5,990 nt of DNA, from positions 1-5,990 of the forward strand of contig JAKQSH010000202.1 of assembly GCA_029570245.1 (NCBI GenBank), in the 5' to 3' direction. Origin of the DNA: Deltaproteobacteria bacterium (GTDB lineage: Bacteria; Myxococcota_A; SURF-8). The notes beneath the pieces are model-generated. The model searched no databases and was not told the DNA's origin. It saw only the letters and a program-made list of their open reading frames with translations. Shown here in pieces: positions 1-5,990 of the stretch (its first letter is position 1; every line of letters begins with the position of its first letter). Position numbers and translations under genes: made by a program.

Positions 1-243
1 GTGCATGCAGACGGCAGCAGTCGCCCGCAAAGCATTCTGCGGGAAGATCACCCTTTGTATTACTCAACAATTGAGGCGTTTCAAAGTCTTACCGGTATTC
101 CGATGCTTGTCAACACCAGCTTCAACCGTGGCGGCGAACCCATAGTCTGCACTCCGGCTCAGGCTTTTCTGTCTTTTGCCCGCATGGGCGCCGATGCACT
201 GGTGCTGGAAGACTGGCTTGTCACCAGAGGTAATCTTCGCTGA
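1..243 (+). CDS. Carbamoyltransferase, NodU/CmcH family, C-terminal fragment (5' end outside window)
   Basis: This is the last 80 codons of a carbamoyltransferase of the NodU/CmcH/TobZ family. These enzymes move a carbamoyl group from carbamoyl phosphate, through a carbamoyl-adenylate, onto a hydroxyl of a small molecule or sugar. What is seen is the family's C-terminal block: DGSSRPQSI near residues 4-12, a TG at 31-32, NTSFN at 38-42, GEPIV at 45-49, and then TPAQAF followed by a D-x-L-V-L-E ending. Full-length members are about 550-620 residues, so roughly 85% lies upstream. The GTG at base 1 is almost certainly an internal valine codon, because family members have a His-x-Asp-Gly-(S/T) run exactly here with residues before it. 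The reading frame ends in TGA at 241-243. The acceptor cannot be told from this fragment. The family occurs both in antibiotic or nodulation-factor pathways and in surface-polysaccharide loci, and the genes that would decide are not in view. Confidence 0.9.
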   Translation: MHADGSSRPQSILREDHPLYYSTIEAFQSLTGIPMLVNTSFNRGGEPIVCTPAQAFLSFARMGADALVLEDWLVTRGNLR

Positions 244-248
244 GCCTG

Positions 249-263
249 CTTGCCTCCGGCAAG
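249..263 (+). terminator. Small hairpin after the carbamoyltransferase gene, weak terminator candidate
   Basis: Six bases after the TGA stop there is a perfect 6-bp inverted repeat, CTTGCC at 249-254 and GGCAAG at 258-263, with a 3-base loop. It could form a short RNA hairpin at the end of the carbamoyltransferase transcript. No run of T follows directly (the next bases are GATGACC), so it does not meet the usual pattern for an intrinsic terminator. It may only slow polymerase or mark the mRNA 3' end. It overlaps the -35 element of the promoter candidate at 250-277. Confidence 0.25.
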
Positions 264-277
264 GATGACCTTATATT
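250..277 (+). promoter_or_regulatory. Possible sigma70-like promoter for the metallophosphoesterase gene
   Basis: TTGCCT at 250-255 (4 of 6 matches to TTGACA) and TATATT at 272-277 (5 of 6 to TATAAT) are 16 bases apart. An overlapping TATTAT at 274-279 would give 18-base spacing. Transcription would begin near 284-287, leaving a leader of about 40 bases before the ATG at 328. The position, in the only gap between two apparently unrelated genes, supports it. Short A/T-rich matches like this are common by chance. Confidence 0.3.
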
Positions 278-317
278 ATGCGAAGGTTTTTATGTATGCC
301 GTTACGTTGGCGGTCTT

Positions 318-322
318 GGGAG
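318..322 (+). promoter_or_regulatory. Ribosome-binding site that decides the start of the metallophosphoesterase
   Basis: GGGAG sits 5 bases before the ATG at 328. Another ATG at 324, in a different frame, is only 1 base from the motif and too close to be used well. The spacing therefore selects the 328 start, whose frame carries the 406-codon phosphoesterase. Confidence 0.55.
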
Positions 323-327
323 TATGA

Positions 328-1548
328 ATGCTTGTAAGATATATATTCTTAGCGGTAATAACACTGATTTTTGCGCTTCTGACTGTCTATGTCGGGCGCG
401 GTCTGATATCCAGGTCAGCGCCTCCGCGCAAATGGAGACTCCGTTTGTGGGCGCTTCTGCTGGGGGCGATCTTCGTTCAGTATTTCGGTATGGCAGGGCA
501 CCATATTTTCCCGGAGTCAGAAGGATCGGACTGGATGATATGGTCCTCCTGGCTGGGGTTTGTACTGATGGGATTTTTCGCTCTGATATTTCTGATGCTT
601 GTATTCAGAGATGTTTTGCGTCTGATCTGGTTTGTCATAAATAAAGTCAGGAAAATTTCCGGCGGATTTGTCAATCGTTCTGCGGAGCGGCAGATTGCAC
701 CATCCGACCCGTCCCGTCGGCAGTTTCTGGCGCGCGGGAGCAGCCTTGGCATTGTCGGTCTGTCCGGCGGTCTGACACTGCTTGGCGCCGGTGAGGCTCT
801 GGGGGATGCGAAGATCGAAAAAGTTAATGTGGCGCTGAAGAATCTTCCGCAGGATTTCGAAGGGTTTCGGATCGTACAGCTCAGCGATCTGCATGTAGGA
901 CCGACGCTGAAACGCGATTTTGTGGAGATGGCGGTAAAGCGCAGCATGAGTCTGAAGCCGGATATGATAGTAATTACCGGCGATCTGGCGGATGGGCGGG
1001 TGAGTTCTCTTAAAAACGATGTGGCCCCGCTGGCCGATCTGGAGGCTCCGTCGGGTAAATATTTTGTTATGGGCAATCACGATTATTTTTATGAACCGGA
1101 AGTCTGGCTTGAAGAAATCGAGCGTCTGGGATTTAAAGCGCTTCTGAACGAAGGTGTTTTTGTGCGAAGAAATTCCTCGCGGCTTTTTGTCGCGGGTGTT
1201 AACGATTATGACGCCGACAAATTTCACCCTGACGCCGTTCACGATCCCCTGCGGGCCTCCGCCGGGGCCGCATCGGACGATGTTAAAATACTGCTGGCCC
1301 ACCAGCCGCGTTCGTGCTTCAAAGCCGCCGAAGCCGGATTCGACCTGCAATTATCGGGGCATACGCACGGCGGACAGTTTTTTCCCTGGAAATATCTGGT
1401 TTACCTGCAGCAGCCATACCTTGACGGTCTGAACAGATACAAAAATCTTCAAGTTTACACCAATCGTGGAACCGGATACTGGGGGCCTCCTCTGCGTCTG
1501 GCCGTTCCCGCCGAAATAAGCGAAATCACCGTAACGAAAGCCGTCTGA
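328..1548 (+). CDS. Membrane-anchored calcineurin-like metallophosphoesterase, YkuE/YaeI type
   Basis: This is a 406-residue metal-dependent phosphoesterase. Its catalytic half (about 165-406) carries the full calcineurin-like metal-site set in order: D-L-H at 187-189, GDLADG at 218-223, GNHD at 249-252, AHQP with His325, and GHTHGGQ at 344-350. These residues bind two metal ions and activate water for phosphoester cleavage. The layout is that of YkuE/YaeI proteins, some of which act on lipid A or nucleotide-sugar type substrates; the substrate here is unknown. The N-terminal half is membrane-bound, with hydrophobic stretches near 5-23, 40-57 and 70-93. The loop at 24-39 is strongly basic and the loop at 58-69 acidic, suggesting the N-terminus faces out. 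A twin-arginine-like SRRQFL at 129-134 follows, then a Gly-rich hydrophobic stretch at 138-157. This would place the enzyme domain in the periplasm. The start at 328 has GGGAG 5 bases upstream. The gene is intact, with TGA at 1546-1548 and gaps on both sides, so it is probably transcribed alone. Confidence 0.93.
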   Translation: MLVRYIFLAVITLIFALLTVYVGRGLISRSAPPRKWRLRLWALLLGAIFVQYFGMAGHHIFPESEGSDWMIWSSWLGFVLMGFFALIFLMLVFRDVLRLIWFVINKVRKISGGFVNRSAERQIAPSDPSRRQFLARGSSLGIVGLSGGLTLLGAGEALGDAKIEKVNVALKNLPQDFEGFRIVQLSDLHVGPTLKRDFVEMAVKRSMSLKPDMIVITGDLADGRVSSLKNDVAPLADLEAPSGKYFVMGNHDYFYEPEVWLEEIERLGFKALLNEGVFVRRNSSRLFVAGVNDYDADKFHPDAVHDPLRASAGAASDDVKILLAHQPRSCFKAAEAGFDLQLSGHTHGGQFFPWKYLVYLQQPYLDGLNRYKNLQVYTNRGTGYWGPPLRLAVPAEISEITVTKAV

Positions 1549-1568
1549 TACAGTCTTAAAACCAGGAG

Positions 1569-1602
1569 AACTTTAAAAGGCTCCATTGCGGTACAATATT
1601 GT
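1569..1602 (+). promoter_or_regulatory. Possible promoter with overlapping palindrome upstream of the efflux operon
   Basis: TACAAT at 1592-1597 matches the -10 consensus in 5 of 6 positions. The matching -35 position (1569-1574, AACTTT, 17 bases upstream) is poor, so a promoter here would be weak or depend on an activator. A perfect 10-bp palindrome, ACAATATTGT at 1593-1602, covers the -10. Adaptor/permease pairs are often controlled by a repressor or two-component regulator that binds such a site, but no regulator gene is in the window. Several 10-bp palindromes are expected by chance in 6 kb. Confidence 0.25.
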
Positions 1603-1713
1603 TCACTGGAATGTCATTTTTCGTCCCTGGCTGTGGCGTATATCTTCATTTTGTGTTTAGATGAAAAACCGGATTGAAAATCATATTGACGCTGACCGCT
1701 TATTGCTGGCCAT

Positions 1714-1718
1714 GAGGA
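1714..1718 (+). promoter_or_regulatory. Ribosome-binding site that decides the start of the efflux adaptor
   Basis: GAGGA is followed by 5 bases and then ATG at 1724. The earlier in-frame ATG codons at 1661 and 1712 have no comparable motif at the right distance. Starting at 1724 also puts a short Met-Asn-Arg head directly before the hydrophobic core of a lipoprotein signal, so spacing and protein features agree. Confidence 0.7.
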
Positions 1719-1723
1719 AAAAC

Positions 1724-2896
1724 ATGAATAGATGTTTTCTTTTTTCTATTGCGACGTTTCTGTTGGTGTTCTGTCTGTTCGCCTGTTCCGCTACAGAAGG
1801 CAGGCCGGAGCAGAGTGAGAAGGCTGACGCCGTTGCAGATGGCGACACGCAGCCCGGCGATGCCGACAACGGTGCGAATAAAGTCGGTCGATCAAGCGAT
1901 ATTCGTGCAGAAGGTCTGCCCACCCCGGTTCGTGTTATGAAGCTTGAAAAGCATGAAGTCGTAAGCTCGGTGAGTGTGAACGGTTCTGTTGCGTCAAACC
2001 ATGACGTAAGTGTGCTGTCGGAAACCGCCGGGCGAGTGGTGCAGGACAACATGGTGCTGGGTAAAAGCTTCCGCAGCGGAGAGATTCTTTTGTCGGTCGA
2101 TCCTGAGCCATATCAGATTCAGGTTCAGACTGCCGAAGGAAATTTCGAAACTGCAAATGCCGCCGCCGGTAATGCCGAACGAGAGTTCAACCGCATGAAA
2201 ACTCTGCACGAATCCGGGGATGTCACCGACTCTCAGTTCGATCAGGTGCGCACAGCTTACGAAAACGCCCAGGCCGCCGTAAAAATCGCTGAGGCCGGAT
2301 TAAAACAGGCCAGACGCGCTCTGCGTCTGTCTTCAGTGCGCGCTCCGTTCAACGGGATTGTGGCTGCTCGTCTGGCAAAACTCGGAGACACAATAGCTCA
2401 GGGCAGCCTGGTGGCGCAACTGGTCGATTCCGACAGCATAAAAATCGAAGTCGGTGTCGGTGAAGATTACATCGGCTGGCTTGAAGTCGGTCACAAGGCG
2501 CTGGTACGCTTCCCGACTCTGAAAATAGACGCTATTCCCGCCTCCGTCTCGGCTTTTGGGGTAAAAGCCCTGCAACCCACCATGACTTATCCGGTAGAAC
2601 TTGAACTCGAAAGCCGTCCGCCGGAATTGCGCGTTGGAATGATTGCAAGGGTTGACATGGAGATCGGAGAAAAAATCAACGCGCTTACCGTGCCTCTTGA
2701 AGTACTTATTGATCGTTTCGACAAGAAATACCTTTTTGTTGTGAAAGACGGTGTCGCCCATGAGCGTCAGGTCGCGCTGGGTCTGGAGGTCGGGCGCGAC
2801 GTGGTTGTGACTTCGGGCGTGGATGACGGCGAAATAGTGGTTGTTTACGGGCAGGCCAATCTTAAAGACGGCGCAAACGTAACCGTAGTGGAGTAA
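1724..2896 (+). CDS. RND efflux system periplasmic adaptor lipoprotein (HlyD/AcrA-type membrane fusion protein)
   Basis: This is a 390-residue periplasmic adaptor that bridges the inner-membrane RND pump to an outer-membrane channel. From the start at 1724, it opens with MNR and a hydrophobic core, then a lipobox L-F-A-C with the lipidated Cys at residue 21. Ser at +2 gives no inner-membrane retention signal. A polar, acidic linker (about 22-65) follows. Next come the first lipoyl half-motif (about 95-131, with A-G-R-V and a G-x-x-L-x-x-x-D-P-x-x-Y pattern), a coiled-coil hairpin (about 132-200), the second lipoyl half (about 204-235, with RAPFNGIVA), the beta-barrel (about 238-314, ending near the LRVGM motif) and the membrane-proximal domain (about 320-390). 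At the hairpin tip R157, L161 and T168 keep the spacing of the R-L-S docking motif of AcrA, with Thr for Ser. The length is normal for the family. An ATG at 1661 would add 21 residues before the signal and lacks a ribosome-binding site. The permease gene starts 3 bases after the stop. Confidence 0.95.
   Translation: MNRCFLFSIATFLLVFCLFACSATEGRPEQSEKADAVADGDTQPGDADNGANKVGRSSDIRAEGLPTPVRVMKLEKHEVVSSVSVNGSVASNHDVSVLSETAGRVVQDNMVLGKSFRSGEILLSVDPEPYQIQVQTAEGNFETANAAAGNAEREFNRMKTLHESGDVTDSQFDQVRTAYENAQAAVKIAEAGLKQARRALRLSSVRAPFNGIVAARLAKLGDTIAQGSLVAQLVDSDSIKIEVGVGEDYIGWLEVGHKALVRFPTLKIDAIPASVSAFGVKALQPTMTYPVELELESRPPELRVGMIARVDMEIGEKINALTVPLEVLIDRFDKKYLFVVKDGVAHERQVALGLEVGRDVVVTSGVDDGEIVVVYGQANLKDGANVTVVE
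2890..2893 (+). promoter_or_regulatory. Ribosome-binding site of the RND permease, inside the end of the adaptor gene
   Basis: GGAG overlaps the last two sense codons of the adaptor gene and lies 6 bases before the permease ATG at 2900. Ribosomes finishing the adaptor would stop on top of this site. That arrangement usually couples translation of the two subunits and helps keep their amounts in proportion. Confidence 0.65.
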
Positions 2897-2899
2897 ATC

Positions 2900-5800
2900 A
2901 TGGCATCTGTTCCTGCTTTCTTCGCCAGACAGCCGGTGCTGGTAAACATGATGATGCTGGTTGTCCTTGTTGCAGGCATAATCACCATGAACAACATGCC
3001 GGTTGAGAACAGCCCCAGTGTCGATATGGATTCTGCCGTAATCATAATCGGTTATCAGGGCGCGTCGCCGGAGGATGTCGAAAAGCTCATCACTCTGCCT
3101 GTGGAAGAGGCATTATCAACCCTGAAAGATGTCGATTACATAATCGGTACTTCACAGGAAGGCCGTTCTTCGTTTTTTGTGCAGTATGAAGCCGGAATAG
3201 AAAACTTCGATCAGGCTTTTCTGGACCTGAAAGCCGAAGTGGATAAAAAGAAGATAGAACTGCCGCAGGAAGCTCAGGACAGTCTCTTTTACCTGAAAAT
3301 AGCTTCCGACGAAGTCTGGCCGGTGATTGATGTCGTTCTCGGCGGCGAGTATTCCGAAGCCGGAATCAGACAGATTTCGGATTCTTTGAAGGAAGAGCTG
3401 CTGAAAATAAGCGGAGTCAGCTCCGTTTCCGTTCGTGGAACGCGCACCCGTCAGATTTGGGTCGAGGCCGATCAGACCCGTCTGGCCGCTGCAGGAATTT
3501 CTCTGATGGAACTTTTTTCCGCAGTTCAGGCTGCAAACATCAATTTGCCGTCCGGCACTGTTGAAATGGGACGCGAAGAATTTCTTCTGCGTGCCATGGG
3601 AGAGGTAGACAACCCGGTTGACCTGGAAAACGTTATTCTGCGCAGTTCTGATAACGGCAGCAGCATCAAAATAAAAGATGTGGCAGATGTAAAGGATACC
3701 TTCGAGAAGGATACCGTAATAAGTCGTCTTGATGGAAACAAATCCGTAAGCCTTCAGATTTTTATGAAACGCGAGGCCTCTGTCGTTGACGTGGTCGATA
3801 AGGTTAAAAGGCTGGTAGAACGCTATAAATCCGAATTGCCGGACATTTCGGTTACAACCAGACACGACGCTTCGGAGGATGTGCGTGAAAGTATATCCGT
3901 TCTGACTTCAAACGCTCTCACCGGTCTGGTTCTGGTTATGCTGCTGATGACTTTTTTTGTCGGCGTGCGCGGTGCAATCCTGGCGATGATCGGCATTCCT
4001 TTCGCTTTCCTGACCGCATTTATTTTTCTAGGTGCAATCGACCAGACCATAAACACACTGTCTTTATTTGCCTTCATTCTCGTTTCAGGCATGCTGGTTG
4101 ATGATGCCATCATTATTATTGAAAACGTTTACCGCAACATGGAAGAAGGCAAGCCGCCGCTGAAAGCCGCAATTGAAGGAACCGAACAGGTGATGTGGCC
4201 GGTGGTTGCGGCGGTGACGACAACTATTGCAGCTTTCATTCCACTGCTGCTTATTGAGGGCATGATCGGCAAGTTTCTTGTGGTTCTGCCTATTGTTGTT
4301 TCAATTGCCCTTCTTGGGTCATTGATTCAGGCTCTGGTGGTTCTGCCTTCGCATCTGGCCGATTTCGGTAAACTGCCAAAAAAGAGCGGTTCGCGCCTGA
4401 GCGACCGCTTTTATGCGAGGCTTATCAGCGTCTATCAGAAGCAATTGAAGTTTCTGCTGAAGTATCGTTACAGCGTGGTATTCGGCGTCCTGATAGTTAC
4501 CGTGCTTGTAACCGTCGGAGCGGCTTCAATGCTGCGCATCGAGCTTTTTCCTCCCGAACCTCGCAAAACCGAGCGTCTGCTGGTGCGTCTGCCGACCGGG
4601 ACAAAACTTGAGGAAACACGACGGGTCGTGGAAGAAATGGAAAGACGCATCAGGACTCTTCCTGCCAATGAAGTGGTTTCAATAAGCTCAATGGTTGGTA
4701 TTGTTGTCGAAAACTACAACTGGACTCAAACAACCGAAGGCGCAATGGTAAATATAGAGCTTGGGCCGACCGACGAACGGCGCGACAACGACGCGATCAA
4801 GAATGATATCCGCAAGCTTATTGCCGATATGCCTGAAATAAAGAGCGCCTATTTCGGCGCAGGGCAGGGCGGGCCGCCGACCGGCTCTCCGGTTGAACTG
4901 CGGGTGCGCGGCGACAATCTGAACCGCATGCGCGAGCTGTCGGAAATGATAATGGACGATATGCGTCAGATAAAAGGCATAACAGATATTTCATCAGATC
5001 ATCGAATCGGCAAAAAAGAACTGCGCTTCATTCCGGATCGGGCTAAAATGTCTGCATATGGAATAACAATGACCCAGCTCGCCACCATAATGAGGACGGC
5101 TGTGGAAGGAGTTGAAGCTACTGCCTTCCGTGATGATGCCGGAGACGAAATAAAGGTAATCGTCAAATACAAGGAAGAATTCCGCGACAGTCAGATCGAA
5201 CTGGGCAACATGATTATTAACACCTCGCAAGGGTTGCGTGTGCCTCTCTCCGAGCTTGGTGAATTCAGCATCGAGCGCGGCGCAGCCTCAATCAACCGGC
5301 GTGACCGCATGCGCAACATAACCATTACAGCCAATGTCAACCGGGTGGACATCAACTCCGATGAAGCCAACCGGATCATTCGCAAGAAATACAAGGATTT
5401 CTCCACAAAATATCCCGGATATTCGTTGGATTTCGGCGGTGAGGCTGAGGAGCAGCAGAAATCTTTCACTTCACTTCTGCGTTCCTTCGTTGTAGCGCTG
5501 TTGCTGGTTTTCCTTATTCTGGGCACTCAGTTCAAGTCCTTCCTGCAGCCGCTTATTGTCATGTTCACTGTGCCTTTCTCGCTGTTGGGAGTTTCTCTTG
5601 GCCTTATTGTGATGAACCTGACATTTTCGCTGGTTGCGGGAATATCGGTGGTGGCTCTGGCCGGCGTCGTTGTCAACGACTCGCTGGTTCTGGTCGATTT
5701 CGTAAACAAGGCTCGCGCCCAGGGAATGAGCATGTATGACGCGCTGATTATTTCAGGCTCGCGCCGCATGCGTCCGATATTACTGACCACCATTACCACC

Positions 5801-5990
5801 ATAGCCGGTCTGGTGCCGATGTCGATGGGCTGGGGCGGCGCCAGCGCGACCTGGCAGCCGATGGCGATATGCATAATATGGGGACTGGCTTTTGCAACCT
5901 TCCTGACCCTTTTTGTCATTCCCTGCGTGTATTCAATAACCGACAACTGGAACAACTGGCTGCGCCGTCGTTTCGGTCTTAAGAGCACCA
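2900..5990 (+). CDS. RND efflux transporter permease subunit (AcrB/MexB superfamily), 3' end outside window
   Basis: This is an inner-membrane proton-driven efflux pump that works as a trimer with the adaptor encoded 3 bases upstream. Reading from ATG 2900, the frame is open for 1030 codons with no stop or frameshift. It has the duplicated RND plan: TM1 near residues 14-31, a periplasmic loop of about 300 residues, TM2-6 starting near 335, TM7 near 525-545, a second loop of about 310 residues, and TM8-12 from about 858. TM4 carries GMLVDDAIIIIENV with Asp401 and Asp402, the proton-relay pair (Asp407/Asp408 in AcrB). The second loop has GPPTG at 658-662, typical of one subgroup, and GGEAEEQQ from 846 just before TM8. 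In TM10 the position of AcrB Lys940 is Asn926, followed by Asp927. After TM12 comes a short basic tail (LRRRFGLKS), so only a few to a few tens of residues are probably missing. Loop sizes and motifs fit drug or hydrophobe exporters rather than SecDF or heavy-metal CusA-type pumps. The substrate is unknown. Confidence 0.96.
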   Translation, partial: MASVPAFFARQPVLVNMMMLVVLVAGIITMNNMPVENSPSVDMDSAVIIIGYQGASPEDVEKLITLPVEEALSTLKDVDYIIGTSQEGRSSFFVQYEAGIENFDQAFLDLKAEVDKKKIELPQEAQDSLFYLKIASDEVWPVIDVVLGGEYSEAGIRQISDSLKEELLKISGVSSVSVRGTRTRQIWVEADQTRLAAAGISLMELFSAVQAANINLPSGTVEMGREEFLLRAMGEVDNPVDLENVILRSSDNGSSIKIKDVADVKDTFEKDTVISRLDGNKSVSLQIFMKREASVVDVVDKVKRLVERYKSELPDISVTTRHDASEDVRESISVLTSNALTGLVLVMLLMTFFVGVRGAILAMIGIPFAFLTAFIFLGAIDQTINTLSLFAFILVSGMLVDDAIIIIENVYRNMEEGKPPLKAAIEGTEQVMWPVVAAVTTTIAAFIPLLLIEGMIGKFLVVLPIVVSIALLGSLIQALVVLPSHLADFGKLPKKSGSRLSDRFYARLISVYQKQLKFLLKYRYSVVFGVLIVTVLVTVGAASMLRIELFPPEPRKTERLLVRLPTGTKLEETRRVVEEMERRIRTLPANEVVSISSMVGIVVENYNWTQTTEGAMVNIELGPTDERRDNDAIKNDIRKLIADMPEIKSAYFGAGQGGPPTGSPVELRVRGDNLNRMRELSEMIMDDMRQIKGITDISSDHRIGKKELRFIPDRAKMSAYGITMTQLATIMRTAVEGVEATAFRDDAGDEIKVIVKYKEEFRDSQIELGNMIINTSQGLRVPLSELGEFSIERGAASINRRDRMRNITITANVNRVDINSDEANRIIRKKYKDFSTKYPGYSLDFGGEAEEQQKSFTSLLRSFVVALLLVFLILGTQFKSFLQPLIVMFTVPFSLLGVSLGLIVMNLTFSLVAGISVVALAGVVVNDSLVLVDFVNKARAQGMSMYDALIISGSRRMRPILLTTITTIAGLVPMSMGWGGASATWQPMAICIIWGLAFATFLTLFVIPCVYSITDNWNNWLRRRFGLKST

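Larger units (their letters stand above)
1549..1723. other. Noncoding gap between the phosphoesterase and the efflux operon
   Basis: This stretch of 175 bases (or 112 if the adaptor starts at its earlier ATG) is more A/T-rich than the flanking genes. It holds no RNA gene that I recognise and no strong terminator. The only inverted repeat near the phosphoesterase stop is a 4-bp GGAG/CTCC pair at 1565-1568 and 1581-1584, with a 12-base loop and no T-tract. The best regulatory candidate is the TACAAT and overlapping palindrome at 1592-1602. The leader of the efflux mRNA presumably lies in the second half. Confidence 0.6.

Noticed and set aside
324..644. A 106-codon + strand frame starting at the ATG at 324
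   Set aside because: It overlaps the phosphoesterase in another frame, its start is 1 base from the ribosome-binding motif, and the product resembles no known family.
477..1350. Two long overlapping - strand open frames (199 and 277 codons) opposite the phosphoesterase
   Set aside because: The + strand frame has a complete set of metallophosphoesterase motifs. The antisense products are rich in Arg, Ser and His and look like reverse-complement artefacts.
1565..1584. GGAG/CTCC repeat after the phosphoesterase stop as an intrinsic terminator
   Set aside because: Only 4 bp of stem, a 12-base A/T-rich loop and no T-run afterwards; too weak to call.
2333..2761. A 142-codon - strand open frame opposite the adaptor
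   Set aside because: It lies wholly within the lipoyl, barrel and membrane-proximal coding part of the adaptor, with no domain and no gene-like context.
3152..3865. A 237-codon open frame on the - strand inside the permease gene
   Set aside because: It is antisense to a clearly conserved RND permease, its product has no recognisable domain, and it has the composition expected of a shadow frame.
5527..5988. A 153-codon - strand open frame opposite the end of the permease
   Set aside because: The + strand encodes TM9-TM12 of the pump with conserved motifs; the antisense frame is a by-product of that codon usage.
1..5990. CRISPR arrays, tRNA or rRNA genes, insertion sequences, att sites or toxin-antitoxin pairs
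   Set aside because: No direct-repeat arrays, tRNA-like clover folds, transposase motifs or terminal inverted repeats were seen. Nearly all bases are in four ordinary coding regions.

Overview
This window comes from a Gram-negative bacterium. It encodes an RND-type tripartite efflux adaptor with a lipoprotein signal, followed by the matching inner-membrane RND pump, and both only make sense in a cell with an outer membrane. Base composition looks moderate (near 50-55% G+C by eye) and even throughout. I cannot assign a phylum from the sequence alone. All genes are on the + strand and coding density is high.

Layout. (1) Bases 1-243 are the last 80 codons of a NodU/CmcH-family carbamoyltransferase whose body lies upstream of the window. 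(2) Bases 244-327 form a short gap with a small hairpin and a possible sigma70-like promoter. (3) Bases 328-1548 encode a 406-residue calcineurin-like metallophosphoesterase of the YkuE/YaeI type. It has a three-helix membrane domain at the N-terminus and an internal twin-arginine-like segment before the catalytic domain. (4) Bases 1549-1723 are a noncoding gap that probably carries the promoter of the efflux operon. (5) Bases 1724-2896 encode the periplasmic adaptor (membrane fusion) lipoprotein. (6) Bases 2900-5990 encode the RND permease. It stays open for 1030 codons to the window edge and is probably only a few residues short of its stop.

How the genes work together. The adaptor and permease are separated by 3 bases, and the permease ribosome-binding site lies inside the last adaptor codons, so they form a translationally coupled operon. 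The permease would use the proton gradient to capture substrates in the periplasm or outer leaflet. The adaptor would link it to a TolC-like outer-membrane channel, which is not encoded here. The substrate cannot be inferred. The carbamoyltransferase and the phosphoesterase have no evident functional link to the pump, and the gaps suggest separate transcription units.

I found no mobile element, CRISPR array, tRNA, rRNA or convincing novel system. The points most worth a second look are the internal Tat-like segment in the phosphoesterase and the Asn-Asp pair that replaces the usual TM10 lysine in the pump.
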